From: Chryseobacterium gallinarum
GTDB lineage: Bacteria; Bacteroidota; Bacteroidia; Flavobacteriales; Weeksellaceae
NCBI RefSeq assembly: GCF_001021975.1
Contig: NZ_CP009928.1
Location: 2,108,001 to 2,172,000 of the forward strand
DNA: 64,000 nucleotides
Direction of reading: 5' to 3'
Shown: piece after piece, positions 8,860-17,915 of the stretch
Layout: every line of letters begins with the position of its first letter
Position numbering within the stretch: the first letter of the stretch is position 1
Translations under genes and position numbers: made by a program
Notes under the pieces: model-generated
Told to the model about the DNA's origin: nothing
What the model saw: only the letters and a program-made list of their open reading frames with translations
The model's database searches: none

Positions 8860-9822
8860 TTAATCAATAAAAATTTCTTTAAACCTATCCATTACAGGAT
8901 GTGGCAAAAATTTCTCGTATAATGACTTTGCCGACAAGTTAAGTTTCGCATCTAAAATAATATCCTGAAGCTCTTTACTGTCGTGATAATAATAAGCCTG
9001 ATCTTTTAGATGACTGATGTGTGCTTTTTCCGGAGGATTAGCAAATGCAATAACCGGTTTTCCCTGAATGGCAAATTCAGCAACAGTGATCCCAAAAGTT
9101 TCTCCTCTTTCACGAGCATGCAGTAATGCATTGCAGGTATTGATGAATTTTTGCTTCATAATAATATCCGAGCTGGGAGGAAGGAATATAATATTGGAAG
9201 GAACCGATTTCCACCATTTCTTTTTAAGAAAAGGATCTACTCCCATAAAAATAAAATAAATATCCTTATATCTGGATGCTATTTTTTCTATGGTTTTCTG
9301 TGCAAAAATAATATTGAAACTGATGTATCCCCCATAATATCCGAATACTTTTGCTTTTGGAGGAATATTCAATTCTGCTCTTAAATCTTGATCTGTTTGG
9401 GTTTCAAAATTAACCATATGGGGAACATAAGGAAATTTGGATCCGGTCATTTCTTCACTGAGCCATTCAGAGACATAGGCATATACGTCCCCATGAGGTT
9501 CAAAATGTGTAAAAACACTATGTATTGCACTTTTAGTTTCTTGGGTATCTATCCCGTCAATATATCCATTTTTAATAGCATAAAATAGATCTACATTATT
9601 TTCATTAATAATTTTATCTACTTCACTGAAGTCAGAATAACCATGTACTTTGAAACGTTTTTCAAACTTTTCAATACCTAGCGGATGATTGGTTTTTGAG
9701 TTTTTGTTATATACAATTATAGACTCATTTCCCAGATATCTTTCATTGAAATCTGCATAATCGTAAACTGCTATAGAAGTTCCTCTGTAGTTGAGTTCAT
9801 CTTCATGGAAAAGAATTTTCAT
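8860..9822 (-). CDS. glycosyltransferase, GT4/GT-B like
   Basis: A 320-residue protein beginning MKILFHEDELNYRGTS, with a C-terminal Rossmann-like half containing GYYGGYISF, IFMGVDPF and the segment ARERGETFGITVAEFA near residue 240. The last resembles the E-x7-E nucleotide-sugar site of GT4 enzymes. It is therefore most likely a GT-B retaining glycosyltransferase, although the N-terminal half is divergent. It lies 10 bp downstream of the gene at 9833-10627 and is followed after 33 bp by the polytopic membrane protein. Donor and acceptor are unknown. Confidence 0.72.
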   Translation of the reverse strand: MKILFHEDELNYRGTSIAVYDYADFNERYLGNESIIVYNKNSKTNHPLGIEKFEKRFKVHGYSDFSEVDKIINENNVDLFYAIKNGYIDGIDTQETKSAIHSVFTHFEPHGDVYAYVSEWLSEEMTGSKFPYVPHMVNFETQTDQDLRAELNIPPKAKVFGYYGGYISFNIIFAQKTIEKIASRYKDIYFIFMGVDPFLKKKWWKSVPSNIIFLPPSSDIIMKQKFINTCNALLHARERGETFGITVAEFAIQGKPVIAFANPPEKAHISHLKDQAYYYHDSKELQDIILDAKLNLSAKSLYEKFLPHPVMDRFKEIFID

Positions 9823-9832
9823 CCTGTTTATG

Positions 9833-10627
9833 TTATTTAAATATTTTTTTCAGTTTTCCTTTTATCTTTTGAAGAATTGTCTTTTTCGGATACTTGGTCA
9901 GGTCATTGTGCATAAAAAGTCCTTCGCCCTGTGCAATTTTAAAATTTTGCTTCACCCACCATGCGGCTATATTTCTTTCCAGGGATGCTGTTTCCCCTGA
10001 AAAAGGGATAATAGTTTCCAGCAAAAAACTTTTTCTGACAAGATAAGGATTATTGGTCCAATTGGCCCAACGGGAAGTGGTTATAAAATATTCACCTTGT
10101 TTCTGAATTTTATCCGGAAATTCTAAGGCAGGATCCAACCAGTGTAATGATTCCAGGAGATGAGGTGAAGTACATTCGTGCCAGTCATCATAATAGTTGA
10201 GTTCATTTCCTTTGTGTCTGATTGAAATCAGCGGATATCCGGGATTTTTGCGGCTCCGGTAACGAATGACATCAAATCCGTTATTCAGCATTTCTAATCC
10301 ACTTTTAAGGCGAGAATATACTGTTCTTTCATCTTCAATAAGCTCAAAATCATGTTCCAGAAAGAGAATGTTTTCACAAACTGCATTTTCTGCCAAAGCT
10401 TTCATTCCTTTCCCGATTCCGATATTATCTTGTAAACCGATATATCTGACTTTATATTGATCAGCTGTTTTTTTATCTTCTTCACTTACTTCCTGAAAAA
10501 GAACAACAATATCATCAATCATATCCAGGAGACCATATTTTTGATATGATTTCAACGTGTTTTTAAGGGTTTTCCCACTTTTCCAGGAAAGGATACAGAT
10601 ACTTACAGGGAGCTTTTCCATATTCAT
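9833..10627 (-). CDS. family 2-like glycosyltransferase
   Basis: A 264-residue protein with PVSICILSWKSGKTLKNTL at the N-terminus, a QDNIGIGKGM segment and LFLEHDFEL near residue 93, where HDF probably stands in for the DxD metal site. This is a GT-A family 2-like enzyme with a shortened C-terminal half that lacks the usual transmembrane anchor. An internal ATG at 10621 could also serve as the start. Spacing to its neighbours is 5 bp and 10 bp, so it belongs to the long leftward operon. Substrate is unknown. Confidence 0.72.
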   Translation of the reverse strand: MNMEKLPVSICILSWKSGKTLKNTLKSYQKYGLLDMIDDIVVLFQEVSEEDKKTADQYKVRYIGLQDNIGIGKGMKALAENAVCENILFLEHDFELIEDERTVYSRLKSGLEMLNNGFDVIRYRSRKNPGYPLISIRHKGNELNYYDDWHECTSPHLLESLHWLDPALEFPDKIQKQGEYFITTSRWANWTNNPYLVRKSFLLETIIPFSGETASLERNIAAWWVKQNFKIAQGEGLFMHNDLTKYPKKTILQKIKGKLKKIFK

Positions 10628-10632
10628 GTTGC

Positions 10633-11583
10633 TTAAAGGTTCAGGAATGGATGTTGAGCTGTCATAGATGTTTTTCTTGCCGTTTCAATCTCTCCGAATT
10701 TTTTTGAAAAATACCGGTACTGCTCTCTATAAAATTTTGCCTCATTGATATTTCCTTTGACCCCCATTTTCAGGAGATAGGAAAGGAGGGCTTTTTTTTC
10801 TCTTTTGATATTGAAATCATAATTGGGATCCAGGTATTTTGTTTCCCGTTGCATTTGCATGGAAAGTCTTGCTGTTTTTATTACTTCAGCTTTGCTATTG
10901 GGTTCTTTTTTATAGAAGGATTGTACGGTATCGTGAACTACTTTACTTTTTGAACATACAATTATTTTCAATCCGAAATAAGAGATTCTGTTGACATATT
11001 CATAATCTTCAGCCCCGTGAAAAAAATACGGATTGAATCCACCTACTTTCTCAATAATTTTCCTGGGAATACACCAATGTGCTGCATTTACGAAGCTTAT
11101 TTCGTAATACGCTTTGGTCTCTTTAAAATAGATATCTGAAAGCATTCTGTTATTTCTGAGATCTTTGGCCAGGTAATTTTCAAAATGCAGATCCAGCTTT
11201 TTCTCACTTCCGTCAAGATGCATAGGGCTTAAAATACCGATCTGGGTGTTGTCAGGATAGGTATGGTAAACATCAAGTAATTGCCGGAAACTGTCAGGAT
11301 AGATCCATGCGTCCTGATTCATCAGGTAAAAGAATTCAGCTCCCTCCTTATATGCTTTTTCGATCCCCATATTATTAGCTTTTCCAAATCCGGCATTTTC
11401 GGGAGATTGTATAAAATCCACTTCAGGGAAATGAGTCTTTACATACTCCTGGGTACCGTCTGTAGAACCGTTATCTATCACAATACTTTTAACAGGAACC
11501 GAAGAATGCCTCAGACTTGTAAAACATTTCTCTGCCCATTTCATGGCATTATAAGTGACAATTATGACATATATATCCGCCAT
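10633..11583 (-). CDS. family 2 glycosyltransferase, rhamnosyltransferase-like
   Basis: A 316-residue paralogue of the protein encoded at 6759-7679. It has VIIVTYNAMKWAEKC, IDNGSTDGTQEY, GFGKANNMGIEKAY and NQDAW in the same order, and WCIPRKIIEKVGGFNPYFF in the second half. The similarity is strongest in the nucleotide-binding N-terminal 120 residues and weakens in the acceptor half, as expected if the two copies now use different acceptors. Both end in FLNL. Its stop lies one base from the start of the next coding unit upstream (11585), showing tight packing. Confidence 0.83.
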   Translation of the reverse strand: MADIYVIIVTYNAMKWAEKCFTSLRHSSVPVKSIVIDNGSTDGTQEYVKTHFPEVDFIQSPENAGFGKANNMGIEKAYKEGAEFFYLMNQDAWIYPDSFRQLLDVYHTYPDNTQIGILSPMHLDGSEKKLDLHFENYLAKDLRNNRMLSDIYFKETKAYYEISFVNAAHWCIPRKIIEKVGGFNPYFFHGAEDYEYVNRISYFGLKIIVCSKSKVVHDTVQSFYKKEPNSKAEVIKTARLSMQMQRETKYLDPNYDFNIKREKKALLSYLLKMGVKGNINEAKFYREQYRYFSKKFGEIETARKTSMTAQHPFLNL

Positions 11584-11584
11584 C

Positions 11585-12259
11585 TTAAATATATTTTTGA
11601 GTTAGTGTTTCTAAATACGCTTCCGGGCTTACTTCTGCGAAAAATGAAGTAATGTCTTCTCCAAAGTCTACTTTATAAAAATCTCCTTCATCGATTTCCG
11701 AATAGATTCCTTTCTGATGTGTCTTTTTTTCAATTGCTCCAATGATTTCCTTTAAATCATAGTAATACGGAAAAGCACAATTTACAATACCATTATCAAG
11801 AAGGATACAATGGGTTTTCAGGAACCGGGTAATATCCTCCATGTCAATCAATAATCTTCGGGCTTTGTTATGAACTACAAACCGATTATTGTTTGTTATC
11901 TGATTTTTCAGGTAATTAAAAAGTGTATTGGGATTTCCTCCTTTTCCTACAATATTACCAATTCTCAGAATAAGATAATTTTCTGAATGTTTTTTAATGT
12001 AATCCTCAATGGACAGCTTATGCAAAACGTAATGGCTGCCTTGTTTGGATTGGTCTTTTACACTTAACGTGGAAAAGTAAATTATTTTTTTATCGTTATT
12101 GCTTTCAAGGGAATTCTTTAAAAGACTGAACTCTCTTTCAAATTCAGAACTTCTGGTTTCGAGGGAATTTGAAACACCGGAAGCAAAGAATACATACTCC
12201 TCTGAATCTATATTTTTTAATGCATTGGCGATAAGTCCGTTTCCTATGATCATTATCAA
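11585..12259 (-). CDS. NAD(P)-dependent sugar epimerase/reductase, short SDR
   Basis: A 224-residue Rossmann-fold protein. It starts MIMIIGNGLIANAL, giving the dinucleotide-binding glycine motif, and has a FSTLSV strand and a YVLHK segment fitting the Tyr-x3-Lys catalytic pair of extended SDRs, then LILRIGNIVGKGG. It is shorter than normal extended SDRs (about 300 residues), with little substrate domain. It could reduce or epimerise a nucleotide-linked keto sugar, possibly an RmlD-like step, but the exact reaction is not readable. The second ATG at 12253 is an equally possible start. Confidence 0.68.
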   Translation of the reverse strand: MIMIIGNGLIANALKNIDSEEYVFFASGVSNSLETRSSEFEREFSLLKNSLESNNDKKIIYFSTLSVKDQSKQGSHYVLHKLSIEDYIKKHSENYLILRIGNIVGKGGNPNTLFNYLKNQITNNNRFVVHNKARRLLIDMEDITRFLKTHCILLDNGIVNCAFPYYYDLKEIIGAIEKKTHQKGIYSEIDEGDFYKVDFGEDITSFFAEVSPEAYLETLTQKYI

Positions 12260-12323
12260 TGTGTTTTTTAATAGTACAAAACTATATTTTTTAAAAGCCC
12301 AAGGTGGTTTCAGATTGTTTTGG

Positions 12324-13499
12324 TCATTTGAATTTTTTTAATATTGATGCCAGCTTTCTGTGAATCTTTAAACCTAATTGTCTGTTGGCTTGTCTAAGTT
12401 CTTCTTCATTTTTATTCGTTTCTGTAAACCATCGGTTGAATAAATGAATCTTATTTTGAATAATATATTTCGAAGCTTGTTTTTTTTCAATGCTTGTGAG
12501 AATGGCTTTTTCAAAAGCGAGAGAAGCGGCTTCCCAATTATACCATTCTGTAGCAGTTTGTAGTGCATTTTTCTTTAAAAACTCCAGTTTTTGAGGATTG
12601 TCTTTTAATATATTAATGTATTCAAGAATGGCGGAATCATCATTCATTCTAGCAATGAATGAATTGAAGTCATGCTTCATATATTCATCATGGCCTGTGA
12701 CATTATAAGTAATTGCTGTCCCGCCACAATGGAACATTTCCAGCGGTGGCCCGAACATTCCTTCTACGGTGCTTAGTTTAACCAATACATCACACGATCG
12801 GTAAATTTTTTGGGTTTCATGGGTAGGAATATTAGAAAACACTCTGTCGACTCCCCCATAATTTTGAATCGGTGAATTTGTCAGAAGCCAGATTTCATCC
12901 GCTTTGGATTGTTTACAAATTTCAATGGTCTTAGGTACATTCTTGAAGCTGCTTTGAATATTTCCTTCAATCAAAACCCTGAGTTTTCCATTTTTTCTAG
13001 AAGCATAACATTCTCCTGTAGGAGAATAGTTTTCTTTTCTGATCCCATTAAGCACTAGCTCTGCATCTATATCATATTTTTCCTTTACATATTTCTGAAT
13101 CCAACTGGCTTCAGTGATGATATTAAGGCCTAAAAGATAGGTGGCTTCAGCTGCATTTTGATTATTGAAATCCTGATCAGGGTAAAATTTAGATTCTACT
13201 GACTGATTAAAATAGAGATAAGAGGATGCATTTAAGTTGGCAAGCTGATAACATGTACGCCAGAATGTAGCAATAACAACATCAAAATTAATATCTTCGG
13301 CCTCTTTTAAGGTTGTTCTTGGTATTTTGTCTATTCCCTCAAACCATGCAATATCTTCATTTTTAACAAGGTGATCGAAAATAAGGACTACTTCAATATT
13401 TCCTCTTTCATGAATGTGAGAAAGATGTTCAAAAATAACATTATTACCTCCGGAAAGAGAAGGAGAAGCAAGTATACCTATTTTTAATTTTTGTTTCAT
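12324..13499 (-). CDS. glycosyltransferase family 4
   Basis: A GT-B enzyme of about 391 residues. The N-terminus, MKQKLKIGILASPSLSGG-N, is the glycine-rich acceptor loop typical of GT4. The C-terminal half has STVEGMFGPPLEMFHCGG, matching the E-x7-E donor-binding region, and GHDEYMKHDFN. An upstream ATG at 13538 would add 13 polar residues with no family equivalent, so 13499 is preferred. It is separated by 64 bp from the SDR gene and lies close behind the glycosyltransferase gene at 13541. It is predicted to extend the cytoplasmic lipid-linked glycan. Confidence 0.82.
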   Translation of the reverse strand: MKQKLKIGILASPSLSGGNNVIFEHLSHIHERGNIEVVLIFDHLVKNEDIAWFEGIDKIPRTTLKEAEDINFDVVIATFWRTCYQLANLNASSYLYFNQSVESKFYPDQDFNNQNAAEATYLLGLNIITEASWIQKYVKEKYDIDAELVLNGIRKENYSPTGECYASRKNGKLRVLIEGNIQSSFKNVPKTIEICKQSKADEIWLLTNSPIQNYGGVDRVFSNIPTHETQKIYRSCDVLVKLSTVEGMFGPPLEMFHCGGTAITYNVTGHDEYMKHDFNSFIARMNDDSAILEYINILKDNPQKLEFLKKNALQTATEWYNWEAASLAFEKAILTSIEKKQASKYIIQNKIHLFNRWFTETNKNEEELRQANRQLGLKIHRKLASILKKFK

Positions 13500-13540
13500 C
13501 TTGTTTTCATCTTTAGTTCTGATAAGTTTTGGATACAATA

Positions 13541-14449
13541 TCAGAAAAATTTACATGCTATTTTGTAAAGTGAGGGAGGAATATGATTTTGAATACAAAA
13601 AATAAGTCTTTTAACATGAAAAGGATATTTTTTATACAAAGTAAAAAATTCTTCGGAAATATCCTGACCTGATAGATATTTTTGTTGAATGAATCCGTTG
13701 ATTTTATCCTTTACTTTTCCATCTTTATCAAACATGGTTTGAAGCATTACGAATTCTGTTTCTACTCTTTCTGCTCTTGTTTTTGATATATTTTCAGCAT
13801 GTGTTCTATAATAAGCTAGTTTTTCAGGAATATAAGAAATCAGGTATTTTTCATTTATTTTCAGCCATCTATAATAATCTTCTACAATGAACTTTGAGTC
13901 ATATTTTCCTGTCTCTATTAATGCTTTTCTTCGCATCATTACAGTAAGAGCAGGAATACGGTTCCCTTTGATCAGTTCCTGCCTAAAAACAAGAGGAGCT
14001 ACATTCCCTGATGTATTATAATCAGCAATATCTGGAATAATAGCTGAAGAATCATCTACTGCGAATGTGTCTGTATAGATCATTCCAAATTCCTCTCCCA
14101 ATGATTCCAGTTTAGAAACACAACGTTCAATAGCCTCAGGATGTAGAAAATCATCGGCGGCAATAAGTTTAATATATTTTCCTTTGGCTAATTCAATACA
14201 CTCATTAAGCATTTGTGCCAACCCGGTATTATAAGAATGAAAGTTTTTTTCTGCTGGATATTCATTCTCCTTTAACCATTGCTCAAAAATCTTAACCGAA
14301 TGATCTTGAGAAGCATCATCCCCAACAATCAGCTGAATGTTTTTATAAGTTTGATGCTTTACAGAGTTTAGATTTTCCTTAATGTATTTTGAATGGTTGT
14401 AGGAAACAACAACAATTGTTACTAATGGGCCCTCCATTTTAGAACTCAT
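13541..14449 (-). CDS. family 2 glycosyltransferase
   Basis: A 302-residue GT-A enzyme with [14 protein letters not shown] at the N-terminus, GDDASQDHS near residue 42 and a [10 protein letters not shown] segment providing the Asp-Asp metal site near residue 98. It overlaps the aminotransferase gene by 11 bp if the first ATG is used; the ATG at 14437 (MEGPLVT) would remove the overlap. Its position directly after the dTDP-amino-sugar triad makes it a reasonable candidate for transferring that sugar, but this is inference from order only. Confidence 0.83.
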   Translation of the reverse strand: MSSKMEGPLVTIVVVSYNHSKYIKENLNSVKHQTYKNIQLIVGDDASQDHSVKIFEQWLKENEYPAEKNFHSYNTGLAQMLNECIELAKGKYIKLIAADDFLHPEAIERCVSKLESLGEEFGMIYTDTFAVDDSSAIIPDIADYNTSGNVAPLVFRQELIKGNRIPALTVMMRRKALIETGKYDSKFIVEDYYRWLKINEKYLISYIPEKLAYYRTHAENISKTRAERVETEFVMLQTMFDKDGKVKDKINGFIQQKYLSGQDISEEFFTLYKKYPFHVKRLIFCIQNHIPPSLYKIACKFF

Positions 14450-15539
14450 TTATGGCTTTTATAATAGCAGAAATTTCTTCTTTATCTAATACAGAAGATA
14501 TTGGCAGGCTGAGGACTTCCTGATGCATTTTTTCCGTAATAGGGAAAGATAGGTTGTTGTATTCTTTGTATGCTTCCTGCTGATGAGGAGGAATAGGGTA
14601 GTGGATAATTGTTTGTATTCCTTTTTCTGTCAGGTAAGTTTGTAATTCATCTCTTTTCTCAGTTCTGATTACAAAGACATGCCATACATGTTCTTTTTCA
14701 TCAGCAGGATTTTCAGGAAGTATGATTTTTGGATTGGTAATACCGGAGATGAATTTTTTTGCAATCTCACGACGAGTATCATTTTCGTGGCTGATGTATT
14801 TTAATTTTACATCTAAGACTGCGGCCTGTAGTTCATCCATCCTGGAATTCAGACCTTTGTATATATTTACATATTTTTGATTAGAACCATAATTTGCCAA
14901 AGCACGTATCGTTTCAAACAATTTTTCATCATTAGTTGTTACAGCTCCTGCATCACCTAATGCTCCCAGATTTTTACCGGGATAAAAGCTAAATCCCGAA
15001 GCATCACCCAGGTTTCCGGATTTTACTTCTTTCCACTCAGCTCCGATTGCCTGAGCATTATCTTCAACAATCTTTAAATTGTATTTTTGGGCCAGGTTTT
15101 TTAGCTCCTCTGAAAAAACAATTCTTCCCTGGAGATGAACGATCAGAATTGCTTTTGTTTTAGAAGTTAGTTTTTCTTCAATTTTTGAAATATCAATATT
15201 ATATGTTTGGGCATCCGGTTCCACAAAAACAGGAACTAGTCCGTTGTCCGATAATGCCAGTATAGAAGCAATATAGGTATTTGCTGGTACAATAACTTCA
15301 TCTCCCGGTTTCATAAGACCAAGCTCAATATAAGCACGAAATATAAGGCGTAATGCGTCTAAACCGTTGGCTACTCCAAGAGCATATTTTGTACCTATAT
15401 ATTGTGCTAAATTCTTTTCAAAAATTTTAGTTTTCTCTCCAAGGAGAAACCAGCCTGAACGAAATGTTTGCAGTAAAGCATCTTCTATTTCCTGCTGATA
15501 GGTAAGGTTAATTTTTTGTAAATCTAAAAACTTAATCAT
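14439..15539 (-). CDS. fdtB: dTDP-3-keto-6-deoxyhexose 3-aminotransferase (DegT/DnrJ/EryC1)
   Basis: A 366-residue PLP-dependent sugar aminotransferase of the DegT/DnrJ/EryC1 family. It has [16 protein letters not shown] near the N-terminus, [21 protein letters not shown] and [16 protein letters not shown], in which the lysine is the PLP Schiff-base residue. With the ketoisomerase and acetyltransferase next to it, it should use glutamate to convert dTDP-3-keto-6-deoxyhexose to the 3-amino sugar. It overlaps the acetyltransferase gene by 8 bp and the following glycosyltransferase by 11 bp. FdtB (Fuc3N) and QdtB (Qui3N) cannot be told apart from sequence alone, so the symbol is provisional. Confidence 0.85.
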   Translation of the reverse strand: MIKFLDLQKINLTYQQEIEDALLQTFRSGWFLLGEKTKIFEKNLAQYIGTKYALGVANGLDALRLIFRAYIELGLMKPGDEVIVPANTYIASILALSDNGLVPVFVEPDAQTYNIDISKIEEKLTSKTKAILIVHLQGRIVFSEELKNLAQKYNLKIVEDNAQAIGAEWKEVKSGNLGDASGFSFYPGKNLGALGDAGAVTTNDEKLFETIRALANYGSNQKYVNIYKGLNSRMDELQAAVLDVKLKYISHENDTRREIAKKFISGITNPKIILPENPADEKEHVWHVFVIRTEKRDELQTYLTEKGIQTIIHYPIPPHQQEAYKEYNNLSFPITEKMHQEVLSLPISSVLDKEEISAIIKAINEF

Positions 15540-16311
15540 TCTCGTACCCGTTTTTTAATTTCCAATTTTCAAAACCTTCTTTTTCCCAGGGTAGGCCTCT
15601 TGAGAAGTTATACGGCCATGGATAATGAGATTTGCCTGTTTCTTTTGATTTTAGTTCACGAACATCCTTTATACTTTTTGCAGGGTTACCTATAATCAAA
15701 GAATAATCTTCATGCTTTCCTCCCACAAGAGATTGTGCTCCTACCAAACAATGTTTTCCTATTTTTGTAGCAGGCAGTAAAACTGTACCCACAGCAATTT
15801 GAGAAAAATCTCCAACTGTAGGACCGACACAAGTGTTGGATGGCGGAGTGGGATCGTTCGTAAATACTACATATGGATAAATGAAAACATAATTTCCTAT
15901 TTTAGATTGTTGTCCAATATGTACATTACTATGCAGCCAGCAGTTATCCCCGAATTCTACATAGCCTTGTATATCGGATACTGTACCAATCCTGCAATTA
16001 TTTCCAAACTTTGAGTTTTCTCTGATAGTTACACGGTGGCCTGTGGAAAACTTTTTTCCGAAAGAAGAACCAGCATATAAAATGCTGTGACTTCTTATGA
16101 AAGCTCCTTCCTCTAGTATTGTTTTTGGATTTTCATAGTTGTCACTGAAGTAATAATCATTGAGAGGCTCACCAATTATGCAATCATTACAGATAACAGA
16201 ATTATCTCCAATAATTACATTGTCATATATAACAGAATTGTCTCCGATCTTTACGTTTTTTCCTATGACAGCTTTTTCACTTACATATACGTTCTTGTTA
16301 TTAAATTTCAT
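15532..16311 (-). CDS. fdtC: dTDP-3-amino-3,6-dideoxyhexose N-acetyltransferase, left-handed beta-helix
   Basis: A 259-residue protein built of hexapeptide repeats (for example [13 protein letters not shown] and [13 protein letters not shown]), giving a left-handed parallel beta-helix, and ending with IGNPAK, the family's typical cap. The region FTNDPTPPS resembles the catalytic loop of WxcM-like and FdtC/QdtC sugar acetyltransferases. It should transfer acetyl from acetyl-CoA to the 3-amino group. It is flanked by the ketoisomerase (10 bp upstream) and the aminotransferase (8-bp overlap), which fixes its pathway. The last 40 residues are a hydrophilic extension with a [12 protein letters not shown] segment. 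Confidence 0.82.
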   Translation of the reverse strand: MKFNNKNVYVSEKAVIGKNVKIGDNSVIYDNVIIGDNSVICNDCIIGEPLNDYYFSDNYENPKTILEEGAFIRSHSILYAGSSFGKKFSTGHRVTIRENSKFGNNCRIGTVSDIQGYVEFGDNCWLHSNVHIGQQSKIGNYVFIYPYVVFTNDPTPPSNTCVGPTVGDFSQIAVGTVLLPATKIGKHCLVGAQSLVGGKHEDYSLIIGNPAKSIKDVRELKSKETGKSHYPWPYNFSRGLPWEKEGFENWKLKNGYEND

Positions 16312-16321
16312 AAATTATATT

Positions 16322-16747
16322 TTATTTAAATGTCTTTTTTTGATCTATAATCTTTCTAAAATCTTCGAAGCTTCTAAAATAATCTTCTTCTTCATAAAGT
16401 TCTGAAGCAAGGCAAAGTAAAACAGCATTGTGAGAAAATTTAATATCTCTCCAAACCAATTGAGGTATGTATAATCCTTTTGTTGGATGATCTAATATGA
16501 AGGTTTCTTTGTTTCCCTCTCTATCTTCAGTATTAAAGGTAATTGTACCCGAAACTGCAAAAATAATCTGTTGAAGTTTCTTATGAGCATGCCCTCCTCT
16601 TGTTATGTCTTGTGGAGTATAGTATGTCCAATAAACACGTTGTATGTTAAATGGTACATTTTTTTCGACTTCAGCTATGGTTATGTAACCTAATTCTGAA
16701 GATCCTATCTTATTAAAAGTTATGATGGTTGGTTTAGTGTTTTCCAT
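16322..16747 (-). CDS. fdtA: dTDP-4-keto-6-deoxyglucose 3,4-ketoisomerase (FdtA/QdtA cupin)
   Basis: A 141-residue single-domain cupin of the WxcM-C/FdtA type. It contains RVYWTYYTPQ, the conserved RGGHAHKK segment with active-site histidines, and TFILDHPTKGLYIP, then LCLASELYEEEDY near the C-terminus. The family isomerises dTDP-4-keto-6-deoxyglucose, the RmlB product, to the 3-keto sugar. FdtA gives the galacto isomer and QdtA the gluco isomer, and a single residue pattern does not settle which. It overlaps the upstream GT61 gene by 14 bp. Strong family match, provisional stereochemistry. Confidence 0.87.
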   Translation of the reverse strand: MENTKPTIITFNKIGSSELGYITIAEVEKNVPFNIQRVYWTYYTPQDITRGGHAHKKLQQIIFAVSGTITFNTEDREGNKETFILDHPTKGLYIPQLVWRDIKFSHNAVLLCLASELYEEEDYFRSFEDFRKIIDQKKTFK

Positions 16748-17915
16748 AGATATAATTAAATAGTTCTACAAACTGTTCAAAATTAATTATAAAATTACTA
16801 TCAGTATGTACTCCATCATTTGCATATAATTGAGTATAAAAATCTACTTCGAAAATCTTTGCCAGATTCGAAAAGGCAGTAAACTCTTTTGCATTATCCG
16901 GAATAAAACAGATAGCTTGTGGATTATTTCCACAGAAAAGCATGTTTGACCAAGCAGCTCCTGAAATACCAACAATAAATTTAGCATTTTTAAAATAACT
17001 GATCTGGTCTTCAATACTCAATTCTTCAAGATAGACTGGAACAAATCCAAATTTTTTCAAATATTCTAAAATCTGATCTTGATTTTCTGCTACACGATGG
17101 GTATTCTTTCTGTATAAAAATATTCTTTCCGGTAGGTTGCTTACCATTGATAACTTTTGAGAAATTATATGAGAAAAACTACGGATGATTTCGGGATTGT
17201 AAAAAGTACCTTCTGCTTTAATAAAATGATCAAGGCGATTAAACGGGACATGATTGAAATCATTGATGTAATAAAGATCTTTTACTCTATATGTTTTATC
17301 CGGGCTTAAATATTTTACGTTAAATTTATTTTCAGTTAAAATTTCCAATATTTTTTTCATACTGGGGGTTTTGAGTATAACCTCATTAACAAGTATTGTC
17401 TGACAGTATTTTTTATTAAATACAATAAGTTTTGGCATTATTTCTATGAGGAAATGAAACCAATTCCAGGAACCGTTTCCTCCCAGAAAAAATCCCTCAT
17501 CGAGTTCTTCAGTTTTTTTGAGGTCTACTTTAGCGTTTTTACTGTCATGTGCCGTTACAAAACCTTCGTTGAATCTTTCATTTTTGCTTCTATAGGCTAT
17601 CAATTGTTTACCAAGTAAAACTGCGGAGGAGTGAATATCAATAATGGCATTCTTAAATAGATAAATCGAAATCTCTGGGGTAGAAGTTTGAATATAATGT
17701 TCGACACCATTTAAAGATTTTGGTAAATAATTTTTAAAAATAGTTTTGTTATATAGCGTTTGAACAATATTTTCTTTACATTTTTCAATGTTCTTTATGG
17801 TAACTATCTGAGATGCAGGACTGTATTTGTAGTTGTATACTGTCTTCTTAAAATAACTGGAAAGAGATTTGTTACTTTTAATATATGAAACGAGTTTTTC
17901 TATAACAGTTGCCAT
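16734..17915 (-). CDS. glycosyltransferase family 61 (DUF563)
   Basis: A 393-residue protein with the GT61 pattern: GSWNWFHFLIEIMPKL in the middle, VNEVILKTPS, and toward the C-terminus FKNAKFIVGISGAAWSNMLFC, where a glycine-rich helix precedes a catalytic-type acidic or polar region. Bacterial GT61 proteins transfer sugars during capsule and LPS synthesis. It overlaps the ABC ATPase gene by 16 bp at its start and the ketoisomerase gene by 14 bp at its end, so this part of the cluster is tightly coupled. The acceptor is unknown. Confidence 0.83.
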   Translation of the reverse strand: MATVIEKLVSYIKSNKSLSSYFKKTVYNYKYSPASQIVTIKNIEKCKENIVQTLYNKTIFKNYLPKSLNGVEHYIQTSTPEISIYLFKNAIIDIHSSAVLLGKQLIAYRSKNERFNEGFVTAHDSKNAKVDLKKTEELDEGFFLGGNGSWNWFHFLIEIMPKLIVFNKKYCQTILVNEVILKTPSMKKILEILTENKFNVKYLSPDKTYRVKDLYYINDFNHVPFNRLDHFIKAEGTFYNPEIIRSFSHIISQKLSMVSNLPERIFLYRKNTHRVAENQDQILEYLKKFGFVPVYLEELSIEDQISYFKNAKFIVGISGAAWSNMLFCGNNPQAICFIPDNAKEFTAFSNLAKIFEVDFYTQLYANDGVHTDSNFIINFEQFVELFNYIYGKH

